From Candidatus Binatia bacterium (GTDB taxonomy: Bacteria; Desulfobacterota; Binatia; UBA12015): DNA of 64,000 nucleotides. Every line of letters begins with the position of its first letter. The first letter of the stretch is position 1. Positions 17,035 to 26,361 of this stretch are shown piece after piece. The stretch covers positions 1 through 64,000 of the forward strand of contig JAQWRY010000085.1 in the NCBI GenBank assembly GCA_029243485.1, in the 5' to 3' direction. Position numbers and translations under genes: made by a program. Below the pieces are notes generated by a model. That model saw only the letters and a list, made by a program, of their open reading frames with translations. It did not search any database and was not told where the DNA came from.

Positions 17035-17124
17035 CGGAGAGGGTGGGATTCGAACCCACGAGACCCCTTTGGGGCCTACACGATTTCGAGTCGTGCGCCT
17101 TCAACCGGACTCGGCCACCTCTCC
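17035..17124 (-). tRNA. tRNA-Ser(CGA)
   Basis: A 90-base class II tRNA sharing acceptor and T arms with the neighbouring tRNA-Ser(GGA), but with anticodon CGA at 17088-17086 and a different variable arm. Discriminator G; CCA is not encoded. The pair probably arose by duplication and divergence. Confidence 0.95.
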
Positions 17125-17196
17125 CGATCGCGGGTGATCTACCCCGCGCCCTGAGCCGTCGCAACCGTAGATCGGGCAAATGAGGCTGCTGCGGCC

Positions 17197-17667
17197 TCAA
17201 TCGGCGCCCCGGCGGGCCCGAAAGAAGCGGCGCAGAAGGTCGCCGGCCGGAGCCGCCAGAATGCCTCCCTGAACCTCGATCCGGTGATTTACGCCGGGCA
17301 GAGCTCGGAGGTCGACGACCGAGCCCGCCGCCCCACCCTTCGGGTCTGTTGCGCCGTACACGATCCGAGAGACGCGGGCGTGGAGCGCCGCCCCGAAACA
17401 GAGCGAGCACGGCTCGATCGTGGCGTACAGGGTCGTGCCGGGCAGCCTGTAAGCCTGCTCGTTGCGTGCGGCCTCCCGCAGGGCGAGCACTTCTGCGTGG
17501 GCCGTGGGGTCGCAGAGCGCGATCGGGGCGTTGTGGGCCCGTGCCAGCTCGCTCTCGCCCCGAACCAGGACGGCCCCGATCGGGACCTCGTCCCGGCGAG
17601 CCGCCTCCTCGGCCTGTTCGAGGGCGAGGGCCATCCACGCCTCGTCCATCTGGTCCTGTCCCGCCAT
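17197..17667 (-). CDS. tadA: tRNA adenosine(34) deaminase
   Basis: A 156-residue zinc deaminase that converts A34 to inosine in tRNA-Arg(ACG). The zinc ligands and catalytic Glu appear as TAHAEVLAL and EPCSLCFGA. The N-terminus EAWMALALEQAEEAARRDEVPIGAVLV is the usual first helix and strand of TadA. Length and the GATDPKGGAAGSV segment fit TadA rather than cytidine deaminases. It sits directly downstream of the tRNA-Ser gene cluster. ATG 17667 is taken; ATG at residue 7 is possible. Confidence 0.92.
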   Translation of the reverse strand: MAGQDQMDEAWMALALEQAEEAARRDEVPIGAVLVRGESELARAHNAPIALCDPTAHAEVLALREAARNEQAYRLPGTTLYATIEPCSLCFGAALHARVSRIVYGATDPKGGAAGSVVDLRALPGVNHRIEVQGGILAAPAGDLLRRFFRARRGAD

Positions 17668-17741
17668 CTCTTGGGAATCCGTGGCACCGCAGGGGGCCGG
17701 ATGCTAGGTCAAACAGGCCACTTTCGGCATTCAGGAGACGA

Positions 17742-19574
17742 ATGATGACCACTCTGCACGAGGCCAAGAGCGCCCCGCGGCACCCGCTCGCCGGCACCAC
17801 GATGACCGGCTCCGACATGGTCGTGCAGGTTCTGGCGGACGAAGGGGTCGACACCGTCTTCGGATACAGCGGCGGAGCGATCCTGCCGACCTACGACGCG
17901 GTCTTCCGCCACAACGAGCAGCGCGACCCGGAGCAGGCCATCCGACTGGTCGTTCCGGCCACCGAGCAGGGCGCCGGCTTCATGGCGGCAGGCTACGCCC
18001 GTGCCACCGGCAAGGTCGGCTGCTTCATCGTCACCTCGGGACCGGGTGCGACCAACGCCGTCACGCCGATCCGCGACTGCCACGCTGATTCCGTTCCGGT
18101 CGTCCTGATCTGTGGCCAGGTTCCCCGCGCCGCGATGGGGACCGACGCGTTCCAGGAAGCCCCGATCTTCAACATCATGTCGGCCTGCGCGAAGCACGTC
18201 TTCCTGATCACGGACGAGACGAAGATCGAGGAGACGGTACGCAAGGCGTTCGACCTCGCACGGACGGGTCGACCCGGCCCCGTAGTCATCGACCTGCCCC
18301 GCGACGTGCAGCTCGCCGAAGGCACGTTCAAAGGCGAGGGCCTGCTGCCGCTGCGCGGCTACGACCAGCGGATGGCCAAGCTCCAGCGCTCCGTCCTGAC
18401 CGAGAAGGCGGCCTCCGACTTCTACTCGCTGCTCGAGGAATCCGAACGACCGCTGATCTACGCCGGCGGTGGCGTCATCAATGCCGAAGCCGCAGAAGAA
18501 ATCCGCGCGTTCGCCGAACGGTTCCAGATCCCGGTCGTGACCACCCTCCTGGGCATCGGTGCCTTGGACACGACGAACGATCTATCACTACGCATGCTCG
18601 GCATGCACGGGACCGCGTTTGCGAACTACGCCGTCGAAGACTGCGATCTGCTGATCGCCGTCGGCGCGCGCTTCGATGATCGCGTCGCCGGCAAGGTGAA
18701 GGAGTTCGCACCGGGCGCGCGCATCGCGCACATCGACATCGACGCTTCCGAGATCGGCAAAGTGAAGGGCGTCGACTGGGCGCATGTGGCGGACGCTCGC
18801 CAGGGTCTCACCGAGCTGCTTCAGGCCGGCAAGTCCTGCGCAAAGAGCTTCGCGCCGTGGCTCGAAGCCGTTCGCGAACTGCGCACGAACCACCCCCTGA
18901 ATTACAACCGCGACTCGCCCCACCTCCAGCAGGAGGAAGTGCTCGAGACGATGAATGAGATCACCAAGGGCGAGGCGATCGTCTCGACCGGGGTCGGTCA
19001 GCATCAGATGTGGGCCGCCCAGTACCTCGACTTCGTCCACCCGCGCACCTTCCTGACCTCCGGAAGCATGGGGACGATGGGCTTCGGCCTCCCCGCAGCG
19101 ATCGGAGCGCAGCTCGCGCACCCCAACAAGCTGGTGATCGACGTCGACGGTGACGGCAGCATTCGCATGAACCTGGGCGAGCTCGAGACGCTCACCACCT
19201 ACGACATTCCTGTGAAGGTCCTTCTGCTGAACAACTATGGCGACGGCATGGTGCGCCAATGGCAGGACCTGTTCTACTCGCAGCGCTACTCCGGCACCGA
19301 CAAAGCCCTTCACAAGAAGGACTTCGTGAAGGCCGCCGAGGCCGACGGTTTCGGGTTCTGCCAGCGGGTTTCGGAACGTCCGAAGCTCCGTGAGGCGCTC
19401 GAAGCGTTCCTGCACTTCCCGGGGCCGGCGCTGCTCGAGGTCGTCGTCGACAAGAGCGCGCACGTCTACCCGATGGTCGGTCCTGGCATGGGCTACAAGG
19501 ACATGATCACCGGGAAGTACATCAAGGCACGCGAGCGCAAAGAGGTGATCGTCGACAAGAGCGCCGGCTTCTGA
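17742..19574 (+). CDS. ilvB: acetolactate synthase, large subunit
   Basis: A 610-residue ThDP enzyme joining two pyruvates (or pyruvate and 2-oxobutyrate) in branched-chain amino acid synthesis. AGGAG (17733-17737) precedes ATG 17742 and ATG 17745. The catalytic Glu is in VPATEQGAGFMA, the FAD/middle domain lies centrally, and the ThDP motif is VDGDGSIRMN ... LLLNNYGDG. MVRQWQ and the Y/F-S-Q-R stretch support a biosynthetic AHAS. The usual small regulatory subunit gene ilvN is not adjacent, so feedback regulation would need a distant partner. Confidence 0.9.
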   Translation: MMTTLHEAKSAPRHPLAGTTMTGSDMVVQVLADEGVDTVFGYSGGAILPTYDAVFRHNEQRDPEQAIRLVVPATEQGAGFMAAGYARATGKVGCFIVTSGPGATNAVTPIRDCHADSVPVVLICGQVPRAAMGTDAFQEAPIFNIMSACAKHVFLITDETKIEETVRKAFDLARTGRPGPVVIDLPRDVQLAEGTFKGEGLLPLRGYDQRMAKLQRSVLTEKAASDFYSLLEESERPLIYAGGGVINAEAAEEIRAFAERFQIPVVTTLLGIGALDTTNDLSLRMLGMHGTAFANYAVEDCDLLIAVGARFDDRVAGKVKEFAPGARIAHIDIDASEIGKVKGVDWAHVADARQGLTELLQAGKSCAKSFAPWLEAVRELRTNHPLNYNRDSPHLQQEEVLETMNEITKGEAIVSTGVGQHQMWAAQYLDFVHPRTFLTSGSMGTMGFGLPAAIGAQLAHPNKLVIDVDGDGSIRMNLGELETLTTYDIPVKVLLLNNYGDGMVRQWQDLFYSQRYSGTDKALHKKDFVKAAEADGFGFCQRVSERPKLREALEAFLHFPGPALLEVVVDKSAHVYPMVGPGMGYKDMITGKYIKARERKEVIVDKSAGF

Positions 19575-19641
19575 GAACCCGCGCTAGCCGCAGAACCCAC
19601 ACAGCCCTTTGATGGTTCCGGCGCCGTGATAGCCTGGCGCC

Positions 19642-22308
19642 ATGGATCTGGAACCACAGCCCGACCCGAATCCGGACGAGACTCAGACGTGGGTCGACGC
19701 CCTGTCCGACCTGATTCGCAAACAGGGAAAGACGCGTGGCCGCCAACTCCTCGGCCGGCTCCTGGAGCACGCACAGCAGAGTGGCGTAATCACGCCGTTC
19801 TCGGCGAACACGCCGTACGTCAATACGATTCCGGCCGAGGAGCAGTCGGTCTATCCGGGCGACCGCGACGTCGAGCGTCGCATTCGGGCGATGGTCCGTT
19901 GGAACGCGATGGCGACGGTCGTGCGCGCCAATCGGGAGCGTCCCGGCATCGGCGGTCACATCTCGACCTACGCGTCTCTCGCGACGTTGCTCGAGGTCGG
20001 GTTCAATCACTTCTTCCGCGCCCACACCGACGAGGCCCCGGGCGACTTCGTGTACCTGCAGGGCCACTCGGCGCCCGGCATCTACGCCCGTGCCTTTCTC
20101 GAGGGCCGGCTCACCGAACAAGACCTCGGCAATTTCCGACGCGAACTCGCGCCCGAAGGCGGACTGAGTTCCTATCCGCATCCCTGGCTCATGCCCGGCT
20201 TCTGGGAGTTCCCTACGGTCTCGATGGGGCTCACGTCGATCTCCTCGATCTACCAAGCGCGCTTCAACCGCTACTTGCACGCCCGCGGCCTGGCCGACAC
20301 CTCGCGTTCACGCGTCTGGGCCTTCCTCGGCGACGGGGAGATGGACGAGCCGGAGAGCATGGGTGCGATCACGCTCGCCTCGCGCGAGCGCCTCGACAAC
20401 CTGGTCTTCGTCGTGAACTGCAACCTGCAGCGTCTCGATGGCCCTGTTCGCGGGAACGGCAAGATCATCCAGGAACTCGAGGCAGCGTTCCGCGGGGCCG
20501 GCTGGAACGTGATCAAGGTCATCTGGGGCGAAGACTGGGATCCCATCCTCGCCCGCGACCAGAGCGGGCTGCTCGTGCGGCGCATGGGCGAGGTCGTCGA
20601 CGGCCAGTATCAGAAGTACACTGTCGAGTCGGGCTCCTACATTCGGGAGCACTTCTTCGGGAAGTACCCTGAGCTTCTCCAGCTGGTCGACGGCCTCACG
20701 GATTCGAAGCTGAATCGTCTGCGTCGTGGCGGACACGACTCCAAGAAGGTGTACGCCGCTTTCGCCGCCGCTGCCGAGTACCGCGGCGCGCCGACCGTCA
20801 TCCTCGCAAAGACCATCAAAGGCTACGGCCTCGGAGCGGGTGCCGAGGGGCGCAACGTCACCCACCAAACGAAGAAACTTAACCCGCAGGAACTTCGCCA
20901 GTTCCGCGACCGCCTGGGCATCCCTATCAACAATCAGGACCTCGAGGACGTTCCGTTCTATCGCCCGACGGATGACACCGAAGAAATGCAGTACCTTCGC
21001 GAGCGGCGTGAGGCGCTCGGCGGTCCCGTGCCGCGCCGTCGGATTCGGTCCAAGCCGATCGCTCCTGTCAGCCCCGACCTGTTCGCCGAGTACAAGACCG
21101 GCGGGCGCTCACGCGACGTCGCGACGACGCAGGTCTTCGTCGGACTCCTGCGCCACCTGATGAGCGATCCCAAGATCGGCCCCTTGATCGTGCCCATCGT
21201 CCCCGACGAGGCGCGCACCTTCGGAATGGACGCCCTCTTCCGGAAGTTCGGGATCTACTCTCAGCAGGGCCAACGCTACGAGCCCGTGGATTCCGACATC
21301 GTCGCGTTCTACCGCGAGGCGGAAGACGGCCAACTTCTCGAGGAAGGCATCACCGAAGCCGGCGGGATGGCGTCCTTCACGGCCGCGGGCACCGCGTACG
21401 GCGCTCTGGGTGTGAACACGATCCCGTTCTTCGTCTTCTACTCGATGTTCGGGTTCCAGCGGATCGGCGACCTCATCTGGCAGCACGCCGACTCGCGCGG
21501 CAAGGGCTTCCTCATCGGAGCGACCGCCGGCCGCACCACACTCGCGGGCGAAGGCCTGCAACATCAGGACGGCAACAGTCACCTGCTCTCGAGCGTCGTT
21601 CCCACCGTGCGCGCCTACGACCCCGCCTACGGCTACGAGCTGGCCGTGATCATCGAGGACGGAATCCGTCGGATGTACGTCGATCGCGAGGACGGCTTCT
21701 ATTACCTGACCGTCGGAAACGACATCTACCCGCAAGCCGCAATGCCCGAGGGCGCCGAGGAAGGGATCCTGCGAGGGATCTACCTCTTCCAGGCCGCTGA
21801 TCCCGCGGTGACCGGTCCGAAGGTTCACTTGTTCGGGAGCGGTGCGCTGCTTCCCGAAGTCCTGCGTGCGCAGACTCTGCTCGCGGCGGAAGGCGTTGCG
21901 GCGAACGTCTGGAGCGTGACGAGCTACACCGAACTCCTGCGCGACGCTCGCGCCGCAGAGCGCTGGAACCGGCTGCACCCACTGGAGGAACCGCGCGTTC
22001 CCTACGTCTCTCAGGCGCTTGGCCCGGACGCCATTCCAGTCATCTCTACCAGCGACTACGTCGCGGGCCTCGCCGCTCCGCTGGCCTCGTACCTCCCGGA
22101 CGGAATGCACGTCCTGGCAACGGACGGCTTTGGACGAAGTGACACGCGCGCGGCGCTCCGTCGGTTCTTCGAGGTCGACCCCGAGACTATCTGCGCGGCA
22201 AGCCTCTACGAGCTTGCACGACGCGAGGAGATCGAACCCGAGCGCGTCGCCGAGGCGATCGCGCGCCTCGGACTCGACCCGGAAGCTCCGGACCCCGCGC
22301 GTTCGTGA
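19642..22308 (+). CDS. aceE: pyruvate dehydrogenase E1 component, homodimeric type
   Basis: An 888-residue ThDP-dependent decarboxylase that feeds the pyruvate dehydrogenase complex. The N-terminal extension, GGHISTYASLATLLEVG, the ThDP motif LGDGEMDEPES ... VNCNLQRLDGP, and FLIGATAGRTTLAGEGLQHQDG are all characteristic of E. coli-type AceE rather than the alpha2beta2 E1. The E2 and E3 genes (aceF, lpd) are not next to it. It lies 67 bases after ilvB, so two pyruvate-consuming ThDP enzymes are neighbours. An XRE-cupin gene converges on it. Confidence 0.95.
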   Translation: MDLEPQPDPNPDETQTWVDALSDLIRKQGKTRGRQLLGRLLEHAQQSGVITPFSANTPYVNTIPAEEQSVYPGDRDVERRIRAMVRWNAMATVVRANRERPGIGGHISTYASLATLLEVGFNHFFRAHTDEAPGDFVYLQGHSAPGIYARAFLEGRLTEQDLGNFRRELAPEGGLSSYPHPWLMPGFWEFPTVSMGLTSISSIYQARFNRYLHARGLADTSRSRVWAFLGDGEMDEPESMGAITLASRERLDNLVFVVNCNLQRLDGPVRGNGKIIQELEAAFRGAGWNVIKVIWGEDWDPILARDQSGLLVRRMGEVVDGQYQKYTVESGSYIREHFFGKYPELLQLVDGLTDSKLNRLRRGGHDSKKVYAAFAAAAEYRGAPTVILAKTIKGYGLGAGAEGRNVTHQTKKLNPQELRQFRDRLGIPINNQDLEDVPFYRPTDDTEEMQYLRERREALGGPVPRRRIRSKPIAPVSPDLFAEYKTGGRSRDVATTQVFVGLLRHLMSDPKIGPLIVPIVPDEARTFGMDALFRKFGIYSQQGQRYEPVDSDIVAFYREAEDGQLLEEGITEAGGMASFTAAGTAYGALGVNTIPFFVFYSMFGFQRIGDLIWQHADSRGKGFLIGATAGRTTLAGEGLQHQDGNSHLLSSVVPTVRAYDPAYGYELAVIIEDGIRRMYVDREDGFYYLTVGNDIYPQAAMPEGAEEGILRGIYLFQAADPAVTGPKVHLFGSGALLPEVLRAQTLLAAEGVAANVWSVTSYTELLRDARAAERWNRLHPLEEPRVPYVSQALGPDAIPVISTSDYVAGLAAPLASYLPDGMHVLATDGFGRSDTRAALRRFFEVDPETICAASLYELARREEIEPERVAEAIARLGLDPEAPDPARS

Positions 22309-22314
22309 GGCACA

Positions 22315-22998
22315 CTAGTTCTTCGCGTAGCGCATGACGAGAAGTGCACGGGCCGGCTCGCTTCCCGGGTTCTCGTACACGTGCGGGACGTCCGCGCGGA
22401 AGAAGATGTTGTCACCCGCGGCGAGCCGGGTCTCGGCCGTCCCGGCGCGTAGAATCATCTCACCGGTTGTGACGACGATGTGCTCGAACGTCTCGCTCGC
22501 GTGCGCCTCGGCCGGCTCCACGCATCCCGGCTCGAGCGTGAGGTCGTAGACCTCGGCCGCTCGGGGGTCGCCTTCGAAGAAGAGCACGCGCGACCGGAAC
22601 TGGTTCGTCGCGGACGCGATCACGCGGCCACGGGAGGCGCGCTGGACCCGGAAGTCCGGATCGCCGGCGGCCGTCAGGAGGGTGTGCGCGAGCAGACTTC
22701 CGAACGGCACCTCGAGGCCCGTCGCAAGATGCCATACGGCCCGCAGGCTCGGCACGGCGCGGCCTCCTTCGAGCGTCCGCAGCAGTTCGGCTCGAATACC
22801 GCTGCGGCGAGCGAGCGCATCGAGGCCGATTCCGCGCTCGGCGCGAAGGCGCGCGACGTTTTCTCCGACCGCCTTGCCCAGCGCGTGGCCTTCGGGACTA
22901 TCCGGCCCGCTGAGACTGTTGACCCGTTCCTCCCGGACCTCGTCGAGGACCGCGTCGTCGAGAGACGCGCCGCCCTGCCCCTCGTCATGCGTGCCCAT
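22315..22998 (-). CDS. XRE-family regulator with cupin domain
   Basis: A 227-residue transcription factor. The start is taken at ATG 22998; upstream in-frame sequence lies inside the MFS gene and is not credible. An XRE helix-turn-helix (LARRSGIRAELLRTLEGGRAVPSL) occupies about residues 45-110, and a C-terminal cupin (VYDLTLEPGCVEPAEAH, then HIVVTTGEMIL, then FFRADVPHVYENPG) is the likely ligand sensor. It is last in a leftward operon after an MFS permease, so it probably controls that transporter in response to its substrate. Confidence 0.87.
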   Translation of the reverse strand: MGTHDEGQGGASLDDAVLDEVREERVNSLSGPDSPEGHALGKAVGENVARLRAERGIGLDALARRSGIRAELLRTLEGGRAVPSLRAVWHLATGLEVPFGSLLAHTLLTAAGDPDFRVQRASRGRVIASATNQFRSRVLFFEGDPRAAEVYDLTLEPGCVEPAEAHASETFEHIVVTTGEMILRAGTAETRLAAGDNIFFRADVPHVYENPGSEPARALLVMRYAKN

Positions 22999-23042
22999 GA
23001 GGCGAGCAGACCATTTCACTGCGGGTGATGCAATGTCCGAAC

Positions 23043-24254
23043 TCAGTCCGGACGGCGCGCCAGGACGTGAACGGGCACGAGTGTGAGAAGCAGCAATCCG
23101 CTGTATGTTTGCCAGACCGGGACGTAGCTCCCATACGAATCGAAGATGCCGGCTGCGAAGAAGTTCGCGATGATCGTCGCGCCCATGCAGATCGAGATCG
23201 CGACCCCCATCAGTCGACCGAAGCCCAGATTGCCGAACATCTCTGCCAGTAAGAGGGCGAGTAGCGCGACCGCGCCCGCGTTGACGATGCCGTACCCCGC
23301 CGCCCAGACCGTGTAGGCGGCGACACCCACCGGGAACCACAGGAGGAAGGTGCTCGCGAGGAGCCCGAGGACCACGACGCGCAGCGTTGCCCGAGCCGTG
23401 ATCCGCTCGGTCGTCCATCCGATCAGAATCGACCCCGCAGCGCCGACCATCGTGCTGAGGCCGTAGATCCAGGCAGCGGTGTCCGGGGTGCGCCCCAGGT
23501 CTCGCTGGTATGCGGGGAAGTGAATCCCGATCGTCGTCACGTAGCCGTAGATGACGACGTAGGACCCGAGGAGGAGCCAGAGTCGTGAGTCTCTCCAGGG
23601 GATGCCTTCGTCCCGACCCTGCACGGTCGCGTCGCGTTCGTCGTCGCCTTTGCCCTCGCCGGGCTTGAGTACCGTGAACACGAGGACCGCGAGCAAGACG
23701 TAGCCAAAGGCCAGGCCCGTCACGGCACCGCGCCAACCGACGTGGATCAGGAGGTAGGCTGACGCCACGTGAACGAGTCCGGTGATGAGATTGTCGCCGC
23801 CGTTCAAGATGCCGATCGCGAGTCCGCGCCTGCGTCGGAACTCCCGCAACACGAGCGCCGAGCCGGCCACGCTTCCGACCGCGGCCTGCCCGGGGCCGAT
23901 GAAGATCCCGGATGCCCAGAATGTGAAGACGCTATCCATGTTGGCGATTGCCAGCGTGCCGATCGCCATCGAGACGGCACCGATCGACAAGACGGTCCGG
24001 GCGCCGATCCCATCCACCAGGCGCCCCGCGAACGGCACGACGAGCATCAGGATCAGCAATCGCGCGTTCATCGCGCCCGCGTAAGTGCTTCGCGTCCAGC
24101 CGAGTTCTTCGGTGATCGGCTTCAGAAGCGGAGACATGCCGTACGCGAGTGCGGAGTGTGCGCTCACGACGACGACACCGACACCGAGTGCGACCCACGC
24201 GCGCCAGGTCTCGCCGAGCGGGCCGTTCCCGTTCTGGGACTCACCTTCGCTCAT
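23043..24254 (-). CDS. MFS transporter
   Basis: A 403-residue inner membrane permease with about 12 hydrophobic helices and a charged central loop (PGEGKGDDERDATVQ). ATG 24254 overlaps the TGA of the upstream beta-propeller gene as ATGA, so this start is preferred over the one 7 codons earlier. GRLVDGIGARTV is the motif-A-like loop between helices 2 and 3. Overall shape resembles monocarboxylate/oxalate-type porters. With the XRE-cupin and beta-propeller neighbours it may import an organic acid or lactone-derived compound. Confidence 0.87.
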   Translation of the reverse strand: MSEGESQNGNGPLGETWRAWVALGVGVVVVSAHSALAYGMSPLLKPITEELGWTRSTYAGAMNARLLILMLVVPFAGRLVDGIGARTVLSIGAVSMAIGTLAIANMDSVFTFWASGIFIGPGQAAVGSVAGSALVLREFRRRRGLAIGILNGGDNLITGLVHVASAYLLIHVGWRGAVTGLAFGYVLLAVLVFTVLKPGEGKGDDERDATVQGRDEGIPWRDSRLWLLLGSYVVIYGYVTTIGIHFPAYQRDLGRTPDTAAWIYGLSTMVGAAGSILIGWTTERITARATLRVVVLGLLASTFLLWFPVGVAAYTVWAAGYGIVNAGAVALLALLLAEMFGNLGFGRLMGVAISICMGATIIANFFAAGIFDSYGSYVPVWQTYSGLLLLTLVPVHVLARRPD

Positions 24255-25321
24255 CGGCCGGCTGGAGGCGTCCACACGCCGATACGGTCGTCGAACACCG
24301 CGCTGAGGTAGAGCTTGTCGTCCACCGCATGTGCGCTCGCCACCGCTCCCAGCCGGCTTCCATCATGGCCGAGGACTCGGTCGACGGAACCCGTCTGGGG
24401 ATCGATCTCGAACACGTCCCAGCCCGACCGACACGACGCGCCTCGCAGGCACCCCACGAGTTCGAAGCTAGAACGGTGGGTCGCGACCAGTAGTCGGCCG
24501 TCGGCGGTCCACGTGAGATTATCCGGCCGGCCTTCCAGCGGAATCTCGGTGCGGTTCGTGCCATCGCGATCCACACGAACGACCCGTCCGGCGCCACTCT
24601 CGGCAAAGTAGAGATGCTTGCCGTCGGCCGAGATTTCCACGCCGTTGGGCATCCGAGCAGCCGTATTCGGGACGTGCTCCCACCCTTCACCCGCTCGCCA
24701 GAGAAGAACGTCACCGGTGTTCATTCCGATCTGGGACTGGAGCGACGCCGTCAGCAAGGCGCCGGGCGCCGACATGTTCGACACCACGACCTCGCCCTGC
24801 GGTCCGACCACCACGTCGTTTGCGCTCGTGCCAGCCGGCAGCTCGATGCAACCGAGCCAGCGGGCGGCGAGACTTCCGCCCTTCCCGCTCAAACCGAAGA
24901 GCTCGACGGATTCCCGGCCTCCGTGGTTCACGACGTAAAGGCCGCTCGGCGCGAGATAGATGCCGTGCGGTGCGAAGTCCGCCGGCGACGGTGGCGGGCA
25001 CGAAGGATCTCCCGCGGCGGGGCCGCTGTCGACGCCAGGGGTGTAGGCCTGAGGCCACAGGTGCGTCGCCGTCGCGCCTGGCTCTGAGGGATTCCAGGAC
25101 GCGAGGCTTCCGCCCGTTTCGTCCCGGCGCATTTGCGAGATGATCACCGCGTCGCGCTTCACCGCGACGGCCAGATCCTCCGGGTTCTCGAAGCCGCAGA
25201 CCGTCCGGAGCGCATCCGCCGCATCGCAGGCGGCACGGGGTCGGTCCGCACAGGCAGCTCCGCCGGCGAGGAGGAAGACCAGGCCTCCGAGGGCCCAGTG
25301 CAGAAGGCGAGGATCTCGCAT
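24251..25321 (-). CDS. SMP-30/gluconolactonase-like beta-propeller lipoprotein
   Basis: A 356-residue exported protein. ATG 25321 begins a lipoprotein signal (RDPRLLHWALGGLVFLLAGGAAC), with the Cys as lipid site. The body shows repeated blade motifs: PHGIYLAPSGLYVVNHGG, NDVVVGPQGEVVVSN, MPNGVEISADGKHLYFAESG and DNLTWTADGRLLVATH, as in SMP-30, gluconolactonase and strictosidine synthase-like propellers. Such enzymes hydrolyse lactones or bind calcium. The stop overlaps the MFS start, so the two are translationally coupled. Confidence 0.8.
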   Translation of the reverse strand: MRDPRLLHWALGGLVFLLAGGAACADRPRAACDAADALRTVCGFENPEDLAVAVKRDAVIISQMRRDETGGSLASWNPSEPGATATHLWPQAYTPGVDSGPAAGDPSCPPPSPADFAPHGIYLAPSGLYVVNHGGRESVELFGLSGKGGSLAARWLGCIELPAGTSANDVVVGPQGEVVVSNMSAPGALLTASLQSQIGMNTGDVLLWRAGEGWEHVPNTAARMPNGVEISADGKHLYFAESGAGRVVRVDRDGTNRTEIPLEGRPDNLTWTADGRLLVATHRSSFELVGCLRGASCRSGWDVFEIDPQTGSVDRVLGHDGSRLGAVASAHAVDDKLYLSAVFDDRIGVWTPPAGR

Positions 25322-25331
25322 GACCGGCCCG

Positions 25332-25691
25332 CTACTTCCGGCTCGCCGATGCCCACTCGGAGCAAAGCCGTCCATCCACCGCGCCGTCTTCCCACTTCTC
25401 GTGCAGCTCGACCTGCACCGAACCCTCCGTGCGCCCGAGCCCCTCGCGTACGACCTCGGTAAGGCCTTCGACCACCTTGTGGAAGTGCTTCGCCGGCCGG
25501 CGGATCCAGCTCACCCGGATGATCGTCGGCATCGGCGATTCGGTTCCGTCGCGAAACAGGGTGGCTTCCTGGTGGAAGACGTAGACGTGCTCGCGTGGCG
25601 TTCGCAGCTCACGCTCGAGGAAGTCGGTCGCGAGCCGGCTGAAGGTCCGGGTCTCCTCGCGGTCGAGTCCGAGTACGTAGATGTTCGGCAC
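25332..25691 (-). CDS. tautomerase-like protein (DUF1904-type)
   Basis: A 119-residue protein. GTG 25691 is preferred because the second codon then encodes Pro, the N-terminal catalytic residue of the tautomerase superfamily after Met removal, and AGGA lies 5 bases upstream. The sequence NIYVLGLDREETRTFSR, TPREHVYVFH and MPTIIRVSW fits the two beta-alpha-beta halves of that fold. It is the first gene of a leftward operon with the beta-propeller, MFS and XRE-cupin genes. Its substrate is unknown. A longer start (25736) would overlap the divergent hydrolase. Confidence 0.7.
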   Translation of the reverse strand: MPNIYVLGLDREETRTFSRLATDFLERELRTPREHVYVFHQEATLFRDGTESPMPTIIRVSWIRRPAKHFHKVVEGLTEVVREGLGRTEGSVQVELHEKWEDGAVDGRLCSEWASASRK

Positions 25692-25713
25692 CGGATTCCT
25701 ATAGGGTGTGGCT

Positions 25714-26340
25714 ATGTTCGCCGGCAAGACACTCATCCCAGTCTCTCACGGTGGCCTCGAGGCCATCTACAAACCGGGGAGCACCGATGGGGAGCGCGTA
25801 GCCCTCGTCCTGCACCCTCATCCGGTCTACGGCGGCACGATGCACAACCCGGTGGTGTTCCACTGCGCGAAGGCCCTCGAAGCCGCCGGATTCGAGACCC
25901 TGCGGATCAACTTCCGCGGCGTTGGAGAGAGCACCGGCCAGTGGGACGAAGGCCGCGGCGAGTTCGACGACGCCTCCGCGGCGCTCGACTTCCTGCTCGA
26001 ATCGCAGACGAAAGCGCGGGATATTCTCGTGGTTGGATACTCTTTCGGCTCTGCCATCGGGCTGCGGCTGGGTGCTGAGGATGCCCGCGTGACCCGCCTG
26101 ATCGCGGTCGCGACCCCCGTCGGCCTGCTCGACCTCGGGTTCCTCACCGATTGCTCGAAGCCCAAGCTCTTCGTCCACGGCTCCGACGACGAACTCGCGG
26201 CTCTTGGTCCGCTGCGCCAGCTCCTCGAAGAGTCCGTCGCTCCTCCAACCGATCTTCGAGTCATCGACGGCGCGAGCCACTTCTTCGAGACCGGTCGCGA
26301 CGAGTTGAGCGACGCGGTTCGCACCTGGGCCGAAGCCTGA
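25714..26340 (+). CDS. alpha/beta hydrolase (YfbK/dienelactone-hydrolase-like)
   Basis: A 208-residue cytoplasmic hydrolase. The opening VLHPHPVYGGTMHN, NFRGVGESTG, nucleophile elbow GYSFG and the final DGASHFF block (catalytic His) are typical of a small alpha/beta hydrolase group widespread in proteobacteria. The acid residue is probably in HGSDDELA. ATG 25714 is used; GTG 25708 is in frame. Only about 22 bases separate it from the divergent tautomerase-like gene, so promoters must overlap coding sequence. It precedes pxpBCA on the same strand. Confidence 0.85.
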   Translation: MFAGKTLIPVSHGGLEAIYKPGSTDGERVALVLHPHPVYGGTMHNPVVFHCAKALEAAGFETLRINFRGVGESTGQWDEGRGEFDDASAALDFLLESQTKARDILVVGYSFGSAIGLRLGAEDARVTRLIAVATPVGLLDLGFLTDCSKPKLFVHGSDDELAALGPLRQLLEESVAPPTDLRVIDGASHFFETGRDELSDAVRTWAEA

Positions 26341-26361
26341 GACGGGACCTCGGGTTTCTTC

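Noticed and set aside
22999-23736. Long N-terminal extension of the XRE-cupin gene into the MFS region
   Set aside because: It lies inside the MFS coding sequence in another frame and is Arg-rich; ATG 22998 gives a normal XRE-cupin length.
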